Assembly (NCBI GenBank): GCA_900472575.1
Contig: UCIV01000027.1
Coordinates: 87,913-151,912, forward strand
Length of the DNA stretch: 64,000 bases
Direction: 5' to 3'
Origin: Hyphomicrobiales bacterium
GTDB lineage: Bacteria > Pseudomonadota > Alphaproteobacteria > Rhizobiales > Rhizobiaceae
A model generated the notes under the pieces. The model searched no databases and was not told where the DNA came from. It saw only the letters and a program-made list of their open reading frames with translations. Shown piece by piece: positions 43,401 through 51,336 of the stretch (its first letter is position 1; each line of letters opens with the position of its first letter). A program made the position numbers and the translations under genes.

Positions 43401-43775
43401 GCGCTGTCGCCGGCGGCGCGCGTGGTGCTGGAGCGAGTACGCGACGCCATCGACCGCAACGATCTCCCCGCGGCGATGGCCTACGCACTCAGCAATCGTG
43501 AGACCAAGCTTGAAATCGACGGCTTCAACCGGGCGGTGACCGAGCGGTTCGGGGAACGGACGCTGCTGAGTAACGCGGCGCAAGAGCCTTCGGGAACGCT
43601 GTACGAAAAGCTTTCCGAGGGTATGAAGCCGGAGCAGAAGGAACAGCTGAAACAAGCCTGGCCGGTGATGCGGACAGCGCAACAGCTTGGCGTCCACGAG
43701 CGCACCGTCCAATCGCTAAAGCTGGCTGAGGAACAGCGTCTTACCCAGCGGCAGACGCCGGTGCTGAAGCAATGA
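40473..43775 (+). CDS. traA: TraA, MOBQ relaxase fused to a helicase
   Basis: The 1100-residue protein has an N-terminal MobA/MobL relaxase domain with Tyr25 in SAAYRH and the metal-binding HxH in NPGNPHIHLM (His142, His144), and a RecD-like helicase domain with Walker A GRAGAGKTT (about residue 404), FVMDEAGMV and VGDPEQLQPIEAG, and a C-terminal motif GYATTIHKSQGATVD and YVAMTRHRED. It nicks oriT and unwinds the transferred strand. It starts the traA-F-B-H operon; its end overlaps traF as ATGA. Confidence 0.97.
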   Translation: MAIAHFSASIVSRGSGRSVVLSAAYRHCAKMEYEREARTIDYTRKQGLLHEEFLAPADAPKWVRSLTADRSVAGASEAFWNKVEAFEKRADAQLARDLTIALPLELSAEQNIALVRDFVEKHILAKGMVADWVYHDNPGNPHIHLMTALRPLTEDGFGSKKVAVTGDDGQPVRTKSRKILYELWAGSTDDFNVLRDGWFERQNHHLALGGIDLRIDGRSYEKQGIDLEPTIHLGVGAKAIERKAEQQGVRPELERIELNEQRRSENARRILKNPAIVLDLITREKSVFDERDVAKVVHRYIDDPAVFQQLMIRIILSPDVLRLQRDSIDFATGNKQPARYSTRAMIRLEATMARQAMWLSAKETHAVSEAVLGATFRRHERLSDEQKAAIERIAGPARIAAVVGRAGAGKTTMMKAAREAWQSAGYRVVGGALAGKAAEGLEKEAGIASRTLASWELRWNRGRDVLDDKTIFVMDEAGMVASKQMAGFVDAVVRAGGKIVLVGDPEQLQPIEAGAAFRAIVDRIGYAELETIYRQREDWMCKASLDLARGKVGQALAAYQGEGRVLGSRLKAEAVERLIADWNQDYDQSKTTLILAHLRRDVRVLNVMAREKLVERGVVGEGKIFKTADGERRFDAGDQIVFLKNEGSLGVKNGMIGQVVEAQPDCIVAVVGEGDHRRQVIVEQRFYNNLDHGYATTIHKSQGATVDRVKVLASLSLDRHLTYVAMTRHREDLQLYYGTRSFSFNGGLAKVLSRKNSKETTLDYERGQLYREALRFAENRGLHVVQVARTLVRDRLDWTLRQKANLTDLGRRLSSFAARLGITQTPETRTMKEAAPMVAGIKTFSGSVADTVGDKLGEDPGLKRQWEEVSARFRYVFADPETAFRAMNFDVVIADKQTAKQILQKLDVEPASIGPLKGKTGILATKVEREARRVAEINVPALKRDLEQYLRMREAAASRHRADEQALRQRVSIDIPALSPAARVVLERVRDAIDRNDLPAAMAYALSNRETKLEIDGFNRAVTERFGERTLLSNAAQEPSGTLYEKLSEGMKPEQKEQLKQAWPVMRTAQQLGVHERTVQSLKLAEEQRLTQRQTPVLKQ

Positions 43776-44302
43776 GGCAGAGGCGCCTTCTTCTGTTTCT
43801 GACGGGCGCGGCCGTCACCATGTCCGCACTGACGGCGTCCGGGTTCATCGGCGGCTACCGGCTGAACCTGACCCCCAGCGAGCCGCTCGGCCTCTGGCGT
43901 ATCGAGGAGCTTCAGCGTCCGGTCGCTATCGGCGATCTGGTGTTACTGTGCCCACCGCTGACATCCGTGTTCGCAGACGCACGACGGCGCGGATATCTGC
44001 GGCGCGGGCTTTGCGTCGGCGGGTTCGCGCCGCTGATCAAGACTGTCGCAGCACTTCCTGGGCAGCGTGTCGAAATCACCGATCACGTGCTCATCGATGG
44101 CCGGCCGGTTCCCGCATCGTCTGTGTGGGGCAGGGATGGCGAGGGCAGGGTGCTCCTGCCTGATTCCGGCGGTGTCGTACCGCCGCATCATCTGTTTCTC
44201 CACTCACCCTTTGCGAGCTCCTATGATAGTCGATATTTTGGCCCGGTTCCGGATTCCGGTCTTCTCGGCCTGGCGCGGCCGGTCTTCACCTTCGACCCGT
44301 GA
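43772..44302 (+). CDS. traF: TraF, S26-type conjugative signal peptidase
   Basis: The 176-residue protein has an N-terminal membrane segment (about residues 5-27), the nucleophile Ser36 in LNLTPSEPLGLW, Lys90 in FAPLIKTVAALPGQRVE and the closing GLLGLARPVF region, the pattern of TraF peptidases that cyclise or process the pilin subunit TrbC in Ti and RP4 systems. Coupled to traA by ATGA and overlapped by traB. Confidence 0.93.
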   Translation: MRQRRLLLFLTGAAVTMSALTASGFIGGYRLNLTPSEPLGLWRIEELQRPVAIGDLVLLCPPLTSVFADARRRGYLRRGLCVGGFAPLIKTVAALPGQRVEITDHVLIDGRPVPASSVWGRDGEGRVLLPDSGGVVPPHHLFLHSPFASSYDSRYFGPVPDSGLLGLARPVFTFDP

Positions 44303-45518
44303 TCGCGGCGGCTCTCATCTGATTGATCACTGGAAATCCATACTCCTGATCATCGCGTCCATTGCCTGTGGGCGGACCGGCTGGAGCGGCGAGGTGCTTC
44401 TTCTCCCGTTCGCCGTGGTCTTTCCCTTGCTCTGGGCGATGGCGCCGTCGCGCACGATCGCGGCACTTGTGGCGGCCGGGTATTCCCTCGCGGCCTCCCG
44501 TGGGTTGCCGCAGGGCGTCGCCAACTTCTATAGCGCCGATCTCTGCCCCGGGCTGGTGCTTTGGGGAATAGCTTCCGCATCCTTCGTCATCGTCCATGGA
44601 GTCTTCTGGACGAAACCTCGTGGTGGCGACTCTTCCCGGAAGAGAGGGACGGATGCGGCGAGAGCACTACGCTATCTTATGGTCATGGTGCTTATGGCGC
44701 TGCCGCCTTTCGGCATCACCGGCTGGGCGCATCCCCTAACAGCTGCCGGCGTCTTGTTTCCCGGCTGGGGATGGTGGGGAGTTGGCGCGACCGCGATCCT
44801 GTTGGTCGTCATGACCGGTCGAAGATGGCAAATCGCGGCCGCACTCCTTGGAGGACTTTACGTCTGGTCCGCCACGAACTGGACGCCCCCGAAGCTAACA
44901 CCCGGATGGATCTCCCTCGATCTGAAACAGGGGGCAAACCTCGGGCGCGATGGCTCGCTTCAGTATCACCGTGACCTGATCGCGAGGGTGCGCAGGGCCG
45001 CGGAGGCAGGCAAGGATGTTCGTGTTGTGGTGCTGCCCGAAAGTGCGCTCGGCTTCTGGACGCCGACCGTGGGGCGGGTCTGGCAGGACGGTCTCCGTAG
45101 CTCGGGCCTCACCATCGTCGCAGGTGCTGCCGTCATCGATCCCAGGGGCTATGACAACGTGATGGTGGCGACCTCGGCCAATGCGGCAAAGATCCTTTAT
45201 CGTGAGCGTATGCCGGTCCCGGGTTCGATGTGGCAACCGTGGTTGCAATGGACCGGGCGGGGCGGTGGCGCGCGGGCCGACTTCTTCGGCAATCCGGTGG
45301 TCAATGTCGACGGAGTAAGGATCGCGCCGCTGATCTGCTACGAGCAGCTCATTCTCTGGCCGGTCCTGCAATCGATGCTGCACTCGCCCGAGGTGATCGT
45401 TGCGGTTGGCAATGGCTGGTGGACCGAAAACACCTCGATCGTCGCCATTCAGAAAGCGAGCGTTGCAGCCTGGGCAAGGCTCTTTGGCTTGCCCGTCGTT
45501 ATGGCATTCAACACATAA
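44223..45518 (+). CDS. traB: TraB, Ti-type conjugal transfer membrane protein (nitrilase fold)
   Basis: The 431-residue protein has several N-terminal membrane segments (about residues 40-220) and a C-terminal carbon-nitrogen hydrolase-like domain with VVVLPESALGFW, and IAPLICYEQLILWP (Cys of the Glu-Lys-Cys triad) and VGNGWWTENTSIVA, similar to apolipoprotein N-acyltransferase. Ti-type TraB raises transfer efficiency. The start is uncertain: the ATG at 44223 overlaps traF by 80 bp; a shorter start inside is possible. Confidence 0.87.
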   Translation: MIVDILARFRIPVFSAWRGRSSPSTRDRGGSHLIDHWKSILLIIASIACGRTGWSGEVLLLPFAVVFPLLWAMAPSRTIAALVAAGYSLAASRGLPQGVANFYSADLCPGLVLWGIASASFVIVHGVFWTKPRGGDSSRKRGTDAARALRYLMVMVLMALPPFGITGWAHPLTAAGVLFPGWGWWGVGATAILLVVMTGRRWQIAAALLGGLYVWSATNWTPPKLTPGWISLDLKQGANLGRDGSLQYHRDLIARVRRAAEAGKDVRVVVLPESALGFWTPTVGRVWQDGLRSSGLTIVAGAAVIDPRGYDNVMVATSANAAKILYRERMPVPGSMWQPWLQWTGRGGGARADFFGNPVVNVDGVRIAPLICYEQLILWPVLQSMLHSPEVIVAVGNGWWTENTSIVAIQKASVAAWARLFGLPVVMAFNT

Positions 45519-45530
45519 GGAGTACCCGGG

Positions 45531-46157
45531 ATGCTCGATGCCGTCCTTATCTAGCAATGCGCCGATCCTTCCCTGAAGCCTGCGATCGTCGAGCAGTTCA
45601 TCGCGAAGGCGGGGTCGCAGGACCCTCTCGCCATTACCGTGCGCTCGGGTAATCGGGTGGTGCTGGTGCCGAAGTCGACAACGCCGGAAGAGGCGCTGTC
45701 TCTGATCCGAGACAATCTCGGTCGCAACACCGTTCGCGTGGGCATCACCCAATATCCGGCAGGCCTCGGCATCGTCGAGGCCGGTCAGTTGAAGCCGGAG
45801 ATGGTCGAGCCTTGTGAGAATATCCGCATGGGGACGGCGCTGTTTGCCAAGGTCTTTCGCATCGTTTCGAAATGGTATGGCAATCCCACGGCAAAGGAAG
45901 TCCTGCCACAGGTCATGGATGATGCGGTCATCGCCTGGCAAACGGGATATTTCGAAAGGGTGGCGGTGTTTCGAGCGGCGGATCCAGGGCAGGAAAAAAT
46001 CACTCGCCCCGATAAGGTCGATTCCGGAGAATCTGAAAACGGCGCTGACTTAAATGAAGATAACGCCACGACGGCAACTGCGGCCGACACGGTAGCCTCC
46101 GACCCGAATAAGGCGGGCATCAGGATCGATCTCTCGGGGATCGGCTCGAGACCGTGA
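45531..46157 (+). pseudogene. traH: traH with an in-frame amber codon at position 8
   Basis: ATG at 45531 follows AAGGAG and encodes MLDAVLI, then TAG at 45552-45554, then in the same frame QCADPSLKPAIVEQF and the rest of TraH (RSGNRVVLVPKSTTPEEAL, ITQYPAGLGIVEAGQLKPEM, IRMGTALFAKVFRIVSKWYG). Without the TAG the frame would give a full-length Ti-type TraH of about 208 residues. A GTG at 45639 could initiate a 172-residue truncated form lacking the first 36 residues. Either a nonsense mutation or readthrough; TraH is a transfer protein of unclear role and last in its operon. Confidence 0.85.
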
Positions 46158-46469
46158 ATCAGTTTTTCTGCAGATCTGCAAAGCGATTGTTTTTCCAATG
46201 CCCTAGCGCAAACAGTCTGGTGCTTTTATAAGACGAGGCAGGGCAGTACGCGCTGCCCGGGGTGTGCAAACCCTTCCTAGCGGTTGGTGCCGGCCGAGAC
46301 GGCACCAGAATCCTCTGACCATTTGGCCGGGGGCCTGTGACGTATGTCCAGGCGCCTCGGTGCTAAAGGTCTCAGGACTGTCTAGGACGGTTTGCAACCC
46401 CCGGCTTGGGATCAGAGATTAACGTTTGCGGGGGCGCACCGCAGACAATATCTTGGGATTGGATCACCA
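46158..46469. other. 312-bp structured intergenic region before traM
   Basis: No ORF is supported. Besides the tra-box-like site it contains hairpins GGGCAG-tacgcg-CTGCCC (46241-46258) and GGTGCCG-gccgaga-CGGCACC (46286-46306), suggesting a structured leader or a small RNA. Confidence 0.5.
46166..46183. promoter_or_regulatory. Second tra-box-like site downstream of traH
   Basis: TTCTGCAGATCTGCAAAG contains the palindromic core TGCAGATCTGCA (46169-46180) identical to the tra-box core. It lies 286 bp upstream of traM and could let TraR activate its own anti-activator. Confidence 0.6.
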
Positions 46470-46778
46470 ATGGATTTGAACGATCAAGCCGTGTCGGACA
46501 CATGTGAACTGCGCCCGGTGATCGGGCTCACCCGCGGGCTGCCTAGTTCGGATATCGAAACATTGACGGTAAATGCCATTCGGCTACACAGGCAGCTTGT
46601 CGAGAAGGCCGATCAACTGTTCCAAGTGTTGCCGGACGACATTAAGAACGGTAAGGCTGCGGGAGGCGAGCAGCATCTTGAATATATAGCAGCGATGATC
46701 GAGATGCATGCGCAGATGAGCGCACTGAGCACGCTGGTTATACTTTTGGGTTTCATCCCAAAAGTTTCGGTCGACTAG
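46470..46778 (+). CDS. traM: TraM, TraR anti-activator
   Basis: The 102-residue helical protein includes RPVIGLTRGLPSSDIETLTV, AIRLHRQLVEKADQLFQVLP and EYIAAMIEMHAQMSALSTLV, matching Ti-plasmid TraM. TraM binds TraR and blocks DNA binding, setting a threshold for quorum-triggered conjugation. It converges with traR (9 bp between stop codons), the arrangement known for Ti-type plasmids. Confidence 0.95.
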   Translation: MDLNDQAVSDTCELRPVIGLTRGLPSSDIETLTVNAIRLHRQLVEKADQLFQVLPDDIKNGKAAGGEQHLEYIAAMIEMHAQMSALSTLVILLGFIPKVSVD

Positions 46779-46787
46779 ACTCCCCGG

Positions 46788-47492
46788 TCAGATTAGCCCG
46801 GCACGGATGGCCAGCGCCACCAAATGCGGCATCGTATGGATCTGGAAGCGCTTCCTAGCCTCTTCAAGTTTGCTTTTCACCGAATTGTATTTGACGCCTT
46901 CGAGATCGGCAGCTTCTTCCATTGTCTTGCCGACCGAAATCCAGTTGAGGTACGCGGCCTCCTTAGGATCGAGCCACGCCGGGTACTGTGCGCTTGGCGT
47001 TAGGGGCAACAGGGTCATACGGGTGTGAAGCTGCCCAACAGCGGCGGCCGCCGCGACAGGATCGATATCGCGATCGAGGTTGATTGAAGGTTTGTCTGAA
47101 GCCAGCGTGAAAATTGAAGTCGATCCATTGGCCGCTCGGATGGGGACGGTGACGCCGGAGCGGATCCCGAAATGCGCTGCCTGGTCGAAGAACGCCCGCT
47201 CATCCTTCGAAAGGTGCCGGCGCTCATACTCACCGCTCCATGTAAACAGCCGCTTCTGCGACTTCGCGCGGCTTACGATTGGATCGACTGCCTCGAATTT
47301 TCGCTTGAAATAGATCGACCGCCATTCGGGAGGGTAATTTGACGAGGCCACGGTATGGCCCGGCCGGATGTATAGATAGGCGTAGCCGGAAAAACCCGCT
47401 TGATGGGCGAGGTGGGTGAGAGCATCCTTGAGGACGGCTTCGTCGCCTCGAAGCGCAGCAAGGTCGATTAGCTGATCCAGCCAATGTTGCAT
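46788..47492 (-). CDS. traR: TraR, LuxR-family quorum-sensing activator of conjugation
   Basis: The 234-residue protein begins QHWLDQLIDLAALRGDEAVL. The autoinducer domain keeps Tyr53, Trp57 and Asp70, which contact acyl-homoserine lactone in A. tumefaciens TraR, and the C-terminal LuxR HTH has YLNWISVGKTMEEAADLEGV. It should activate the operons through the tra boxes. No traI synthase gene is in the window, so the signal must come from elsewhere on the plasmid or genome. Confidence 0.96.
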   Translation of the reverse strand: MQHWLDQLIDLAALRGDEAVLKDALTHLAHQAGFSGYAYLYIRPGHTVASSNYPPEWRSIYFKRKFEAVDPIVSRAKSQKRLFTWSGEYERRHLSKDERAFFDQAAHFGIRSGVTVPIRAANGSTSIFTLASDKPSINLDRDIDPVAAAAAVGQLHTRMTLLPLTPSAQYPAWLDPKEAAYLNWISVGKTMEEAADLEGVKYNSVKSKLEEARKRFQIHTMPHLVALAIRAGLI

Positions 47493-47675
47493 GTTTTACT
47501 CCTTAGATCGTCGTTTGGGACAGATCGTCCTGCGCTCCCAAAGATGTTTCGTAGAGGCACCACCTGCGTGCTCTCGGTTCGATCTCTCTGTCCATTGTTC
47601 GCCAAATCCGACTTGAACTCCCTAGCATCTCCACGCTCTCTTTCAGTGCGCCGCTTTCGCATCTATACTGATCAG

Positions 47676-48113
47676 ATGAAAAGCTCTCAGATATCAGCCT
47701 ACTCCGCCTCCGATCTGAAACGTGCGCAGTCCTACAAAGCACGCGACTACCCGCAGGATGTCGATCCGAATATTGAGCGGCTCGTGCGCGAAATGATCTC
47801 GGGCTTCGCCGACAAGTGGACCGTCGTCATTCTCGACACGCTCTGGGATAAGGGCACGCTGCGCTTCTCGGAGATCGCCCGGCATGTCAGCGGCATTAGC
47901 CAGAAAATGCTGACGCAGACGCTGCGACGGATGGAGCGCGACGGACTTGTTGTCCGCAAACTCTATGCCTGCGTGCCGCCGAAGGTCGAATACAGTCTCT
48001 CGCCTCTCGGTCTGACACTCAGTGCAGCCTTCTGTAACGTCTGGATCTGGGCGATCGAAAATCATGAAGCGGTTGACGCCGCACGCGCGAACTTCGACGA
48101 TCAGGAGGGCTGA
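47676..48113 (+). CDS. HxlR-family transcriptional regulator
   Basis: The 145-residue protein contains the HxlR winged-helix signature MISGFADKWTVVILDTLWDK, RFSEIARHVSGISQKMLTQT and RRMERDGLVVRKLYACVPPK. The internal ATG at 47676 gives the standard HxlR length. It is divergent from traR and converges with the catabolic operon (4 bp between stops), so it may regulate either, more likely the catabolic operon. HxlR proteins often sense quinones or aldehydes. Confidence 0.9.
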   Translation: MKSSQISAYSASDLKRAQSYKARDYPQDVDPNIERLVREMISGFADKWTVVILDTLWDKGTLRFSEIARHVSGISQKMLTQTLRRMERDGLVVRKLYACVPPKVEYSLSPLGLTLSAAFCNVWIWAIENHEAVDAARANFDDQEG

Positions 48114-48117
48114 CAGT

Positions 48118-48342
48118 TCACAGAAGATCGTCCGGCCTACGCAAGGATTTGTGCTTGTCGCCCTCCTTGTGCCGCTTGTACCATGCGTCGAGCTCCGCGT
48201 TTAGTTCTGCGAGCGACCGCTCCCGGCCGGTAACACTAATTAAATGATATGCGGCATTGATTGCCAGTGGGCTTTTGATCGGAATGTCCCGCGCCGAGCA
48301 GAACGCGTCGATCGCATCGCGCATCGTTCTGATGCCGGTCAT
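48118..48342 (-). CDS. Small hypothetical protein at the end of the pao operon
   Basis: The 74-residue protein (RTMRDAIDAFCSARDIPIKS, then SVTGRERSLAELNAELDAWY) starts at an ATG overlapping the XdhC stop (ATGA), arguing for a coupled real gene. It is helical and charged; no family recognised. Confidence 0.6.
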   Translation of the reverse strand: MTGIRTMRDAIDAFCSARDIPIKSPLAINAAYHLISVTGRERSLAELNAELDAWYKRHKEGDKHKSLRRPDDLL

Positions 48343-49316
48343 CTGCCATATCCTCCGAATTTGAAGTTACCTCGCCTGTCCTGCAAGCAAGCCGCAACAT
48401 CGGCGAGCACGGAAAGCGCGAGTGCATTGGCATCACGGGCTTTCGGAAACAGCCCGATTGGCGCCTTGATCCGATCGCAATCGGCTCGGCTGAACCCCTG
48501 TTTAGTCAGGTAATCAATCCGGCTAGCATGCGTGCGGCTGCTGCCTAGCGCACCCAGATAGAAAGGGCTTGCGGCAAGTGCTGCATCGAGAATGCCGACT
48601 TCCGTGTCGAGGTCGTGGCAGAGCAGCGCCACGGCACTATAGGAATCGATATACTCGGCAAATATCCGCGGATCATGAGAAGGATCGATCTCGATGACAT
48701 CGTAGCCACACACGGCCGCCAGCTTGGCCGTCGTCTTCGCCTCGATCGTGCGCCCGCAGACAATCAACCGTGTCGAGGGCCAGTAGGCGATGACGAAATC
48801 TTCGTCATCCCAGCCGGTCTCCGCTACCGTGTCGTCGACTGTAAGCGTCTGGCGCGACGGGGAGTACCTGAGTCCCGTCGCACGTCGCGAAGTGCGCGCA
48901 GCCAGAACCGCCGCGATCGGTTCGATATGTCTAACCGGATGAACTGCGATGGTCAGGCCGCCCCCACAGGGCAGAATGATGTCGAACGACTGCGCCCCCT
49001 GCCCGAACAGCACGCTCCGGTCGCAATTTTCGTTGATCGCGAGTAGCGCCTCGGCGGCAACCGCCGCCTCGGTACATCCGCCGGAAACGTAGCCGCAATA
49101 GCGCCCGTCGCTGCTGATCGCCATTTGTGTGCCGATCGAGCGCGCAGCACCACCCCGGATTTCGACGAGTGTGGCGAGAGCGACAGCCTTCCCGGCCGAA
49201 AAGGCCTCGATGAGAAAGCCAAGGATGTCGCCGATATCGTCGGTCGCCAACGCAGCGACCGGCGTCGGAAGGAGCGCTTCGGATTGAAATGGTCTTGGGG
49301 TCAGCACGGCGAGCAC
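48339..49316 (-). CDS. XdhC/PaoD-family molybdenum cofactor insertion protein
   Basis: The 325-residue protein has an N-terminal XdhC/CoxI domain (AVALATLVEIRGGAARSIGT, YVSGGCTEAAVAAEALL) and a C-terminal Rossmann XdhC_C domain (RLIVCGRTIEAKTTAKLAAV, FYLGALGSSRTHASRIDYL). These chaperones bind and insert matured Mo cofactor into xanthine-oxidase-family enzymes, here presumably the paoABC complex of the same operon. Start is GTG (49316) directly following the previous stop. Confidence 0.92.
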   Translation of the reverse strand: MLAVLTPRPFQSEALLPTPVAALATDDIGDILGFLIEAFSAGKAVALATLVEIRGGAARSIGTQMAISSDGRYCGYVSGGCTEAAVAAEALLAINENCDRSVLFGQGAQSFDIILPCGGGLTIAVHPVRHIEPIAAVLAARTSRRATGLRYSPSRQTLTVDDTVAETGWDDEDFVIAYWPSTRLIVCGRTIEAKTTAKLAAVCGYDVIEIDPSHDPRIFAEYIDSYSAVALLCHDLDTEVGILDAALAASPFYLGALGSSRTHASRIDYLTKQGFSRADCDRIKAPIGLFPKARDANALALSVLADVAACLQDRRGNFKFGGYGR

Positions 49317-49727
49317 CTATCGCATACCCGGTGAATGGCTGATCCGCCATTCCACGATCCTGCCGTTCTCAGACAGCCGGAACAGGTAAAAGCGCTTGCT
49401 TTGCGGCCGGCCGATCCCATAGGTGGCCTCGACATGGAGTTCCGTCCCGCGTGCCGAAATCTCATCGATGATGAAGACACGGCCGGTTCCCAGAATATCC
49501 TGGCGCAGCCACGTCTCGAATTTCTGCCCCGTCATCAGCGTGCCTTCAAAGGAATACGCGTAACCGCCATTAACAAGGTCGAAGAGTTTCAACGCACGCG
49601 CCGCATCCCGCGACAACAACGCGGATGACAGATCGCGAATAACATTCTCGGCTGGCCGGGACTCTGCATAGGCTGGGGCAGTAGCCAACAGGCTGCCGGT
49701 AAAGGCGAGCAGGGCGCAGCGTGTCAT
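49317..49727 (-). CDS. Exported NTF2/SnoaL-like hypothetical protein
   Basis: The 136-residue protein begins with a signal peptide TRCALLAFTGSLLATAPAYA (cleavage near residue 22). The mature part, with VIRDLSSALLSRDAARALKL, LMTGQKFETWLRQD and HVEATYGIGRPQSKRFYLFR, has the alpha-then-beta pattern of NTF2-like proteins. GGAGG lies upstream of the ATG at 49727. It is followed immediately by xdhC. Likely periplasmic; function unknown. Confidence 0.75.
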   Translation of the reverse strand: MTRCALLAFTGSLLATAPAYAESRPAENVIRDLSSALLSRDAARALKLFDLVNGGYAYSFEGTLMTGQKFETWLRQDILGTGRVFIIDEISARGTELHVEATYGIGRPQSKRFYLFRLSENGRIVEWRISHSPGMR

Positions 49728-49746
49728 TTTGGATCCCTCCTCAACG

Positions 49747-50334
49747 TCAGGCGGCGACAACGAAGTCGAAACGACCGACCACATTTTTCCGGTCCAGCGT
49801 CATCAAGAGGCGCGGATCGAACAAATGGTCATTTTCGTTGCGCGGGTGATCCGGCAGGTAGAGCTGTGTCGTCAGCAGCGGCCGACCGGGCACCTTTATG
49901 CGAAAATGATAATGGGCTGTGCGGAAGGAATAGTGATGCGTCATAATCGTGTCGAAACCCCAACGCCCCTTAGCATCGGTTACCTGGTGGCCACGCCAGC
50001 CTAAGCCGTGATTGTCGTAATTGCCCTCGTGATCTGCGTGCCAGATTTCGACGATCGCACCCGGCACCGGATTGCAGCGCGTGTCGATGACGAAGCCGCA
50101 AAGGGTAAAGGCGGATTGGCCGGCCGCTGCCGGCCCGAGACTTGAACGCAGAGGGGCATCCGGGCGATAGAAGGGCCCTTGCGTCTGCTCTAGCGTTTCT
50201 TCCTCGTCCCCGGCACAGCTTGGTGTCAGCGACAGATCGGCAGCCTGGGCTATCATCCTGTCCGAAAGAAACGCTAGGGATGGCGGGACGGCTAGCAGCG
50301 CCTTTAGCACCGTTCGCCGTGTTTTCTGCATCAT
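49747..50334 (-). CDS. Tat-exported intradiol ring-cleavage dioxygenase-like protein
   Basis: The 195-residue protein has a Tat-type signal KTRRTVLKALLAVPPSLAFL and an intradiol dioxygenase core: QGPFYRPDAPLR, NPVPGAIVEIWHADHEGNYD with an iron-ligand Tyr, and YSFRTAHYHFRIKVPGRP with the HxH iron ligands. Family members cleave catechol rings with non-haem Fe(III). An exported, short version is unusual; several related exported proteins act on extracellular or periplasmic aromatics. AAGGAG precedes the ATG at 50334. Confidence 0.88.
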   Translation of the reverse strand: MMQKTRRTVLKALLAVPPSLAFLSDRMIAQAADLSLTPSCAGDEEETLEQTQGPFYRPDAPLRSSLGPAAAGQSAFTLCGFVIDTRCNPVPGAIVEIWHADHEGNYDNHGLGWRGHQVTDAKGRWGFDTIMTHHYSFRTAHYHFRIKVPGRPLLTTQLYLPDHPRNENDHLFDPRLLMTLDRKNVVGRFDFVVAA

Positions 50335-50350
50335 TTGCCGTCTCCTTTCC

Positions 50351-50821
50351 TTACACCGCAAAGGCAATCCAGCGCCCGGCAAACAGGGCGGATGCCCAAA
50401 TAAGCGCTGAAATCGCCGCGCTGATGCGGATTCCGAGCGTTGGTAATGCCGCACGGCTGCGGCGAATGAAGCCGTGGCAGATGACGATGTTAACGAGACC
50501 GAGCACGAGGATCGCGATTTTCACCAGAAACACCGGCATCGTCGCATAATGGCTGCCGCGCACTGCAAACAGGATGATGCCAGTGGCGATCGCCAGCCCG
50601 AGGCCCGTCGCCGCGACCGGGATCGCCACATCGAGTCCCTCGCGCCAGCGGTCGCGCTTCCAGAGACCTGAGGCGCGCAGATCGAAGGTCAAAACCGCAC
50701 CGATGAGGGTCGCCAATCCCAGAATGTGTAGAGCGTTCACCGTCGCATAAAGGGGGATTGAGGACCTCACCTGAGCAATAAAGCCAAGGTCCTCGATCAT
50801 GCGAAACACATTAATCAGCAT
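50351..50821 (-). CDS. DUF6644 family membrane protein
   Basis: The 156-residue protein has about four hydrophobic segments (residues 25-45, 60-80, 95-115 and 130-150) with conserved histidines in NALHILGLATLIGAVL, RGSHYATMP and VICHGFIRRS, the DUF6644 pattern. Paired histidines in membrane helices suggest haem or quinone interaction; that is inference. It overlaps the DUF6152 gene by 7 bp. Confidence 0.82.
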   Translation of the reverse strand: MLINVFRMIEDLGFIAQVRSSIPLYATVNALHILGLATLIGAVLTFDLRASGLWKRDRWREGLDVAIPVAATGLGLAIATGIILFAVRGSHYATMPVFLVKIAILVLGLVNIVICHGFIRRSRAALPTLGIRISAAISALIWASALFAGRWIAFAV

Positions 50822-51306
50822 TGTTCGACCATATAGCTCATCGCCGCTTGGCGGCTTTCGACACTTCCGTTCGCCAGCCGCAGCCACTGCACGTTTAGCT
50901 GATACGGCGCCTCGCAGTTGCGGATGGCGACAGCGGCGATCCGGTCGCCAACGGCCACCCGGTTGCCGAGGCTGGAGTATTGCGCAGTCGGCGGCAGTTC
51001 CAGTTCGACGCTATTGCCGGGCAAATCCTCCGGCACATGCAGGGCCGCATTGTTCAGGAAAGAAGACGCCGAACCAAGCGTCGGCGCCGGTTGCGGCACC
51101 GCCAGATCGGCAGCGATCTTCACGGTGATTTCCGAATGCGGATTGCCGAAGTAGGAGCGCTCGATGGTCCCCTCGATCCAGACTGGCCTGCCCATGTCGT
51201 AACGGCTAGTGAAGCCGTGATGCGCAACGGCGACCGATGCGGCTGTAGTGACCGATACGCCTAGGATGGCGCCGACCAGGCGGGTAGTGAAAGAATTCTT
51301 TGTCAT
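50815..51306 (-). CDS. DUF6152 family exported protein
   Basis: The 163-residue protein has an N-terminal signal (VGAILGVSVTTAASVAVAHH) and the mature N-terminus HHGFTSRYDMGRPVWIEGTI, with FGNPHSEITVKI, typical of DUF6152. The double histidine after the signal could bind metal. The family often co-occurs with DUF6644 proteins, as here. Predicted periplasmic; function unknown. Confidence 0.85.
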   Translation of the reverse strand: MTKNSFTTRLVGAILGVSVTTAASVAVAHHGFTSRYDMGRPVWIEGTIERSYFGNPHSEITVKIAADLAVPQPAPTLGSASSFLNNAALHVPEDLPGNSVELELPPTAQYSSLGNRVAVGDRIAAVAIRNCEAPYQLNVQWLRLANGSVESRQAAMSYMVEQC

Positions 51307-51336
51307 TCAAAGTGTCTCTTAAATTTGGGCCGACAC

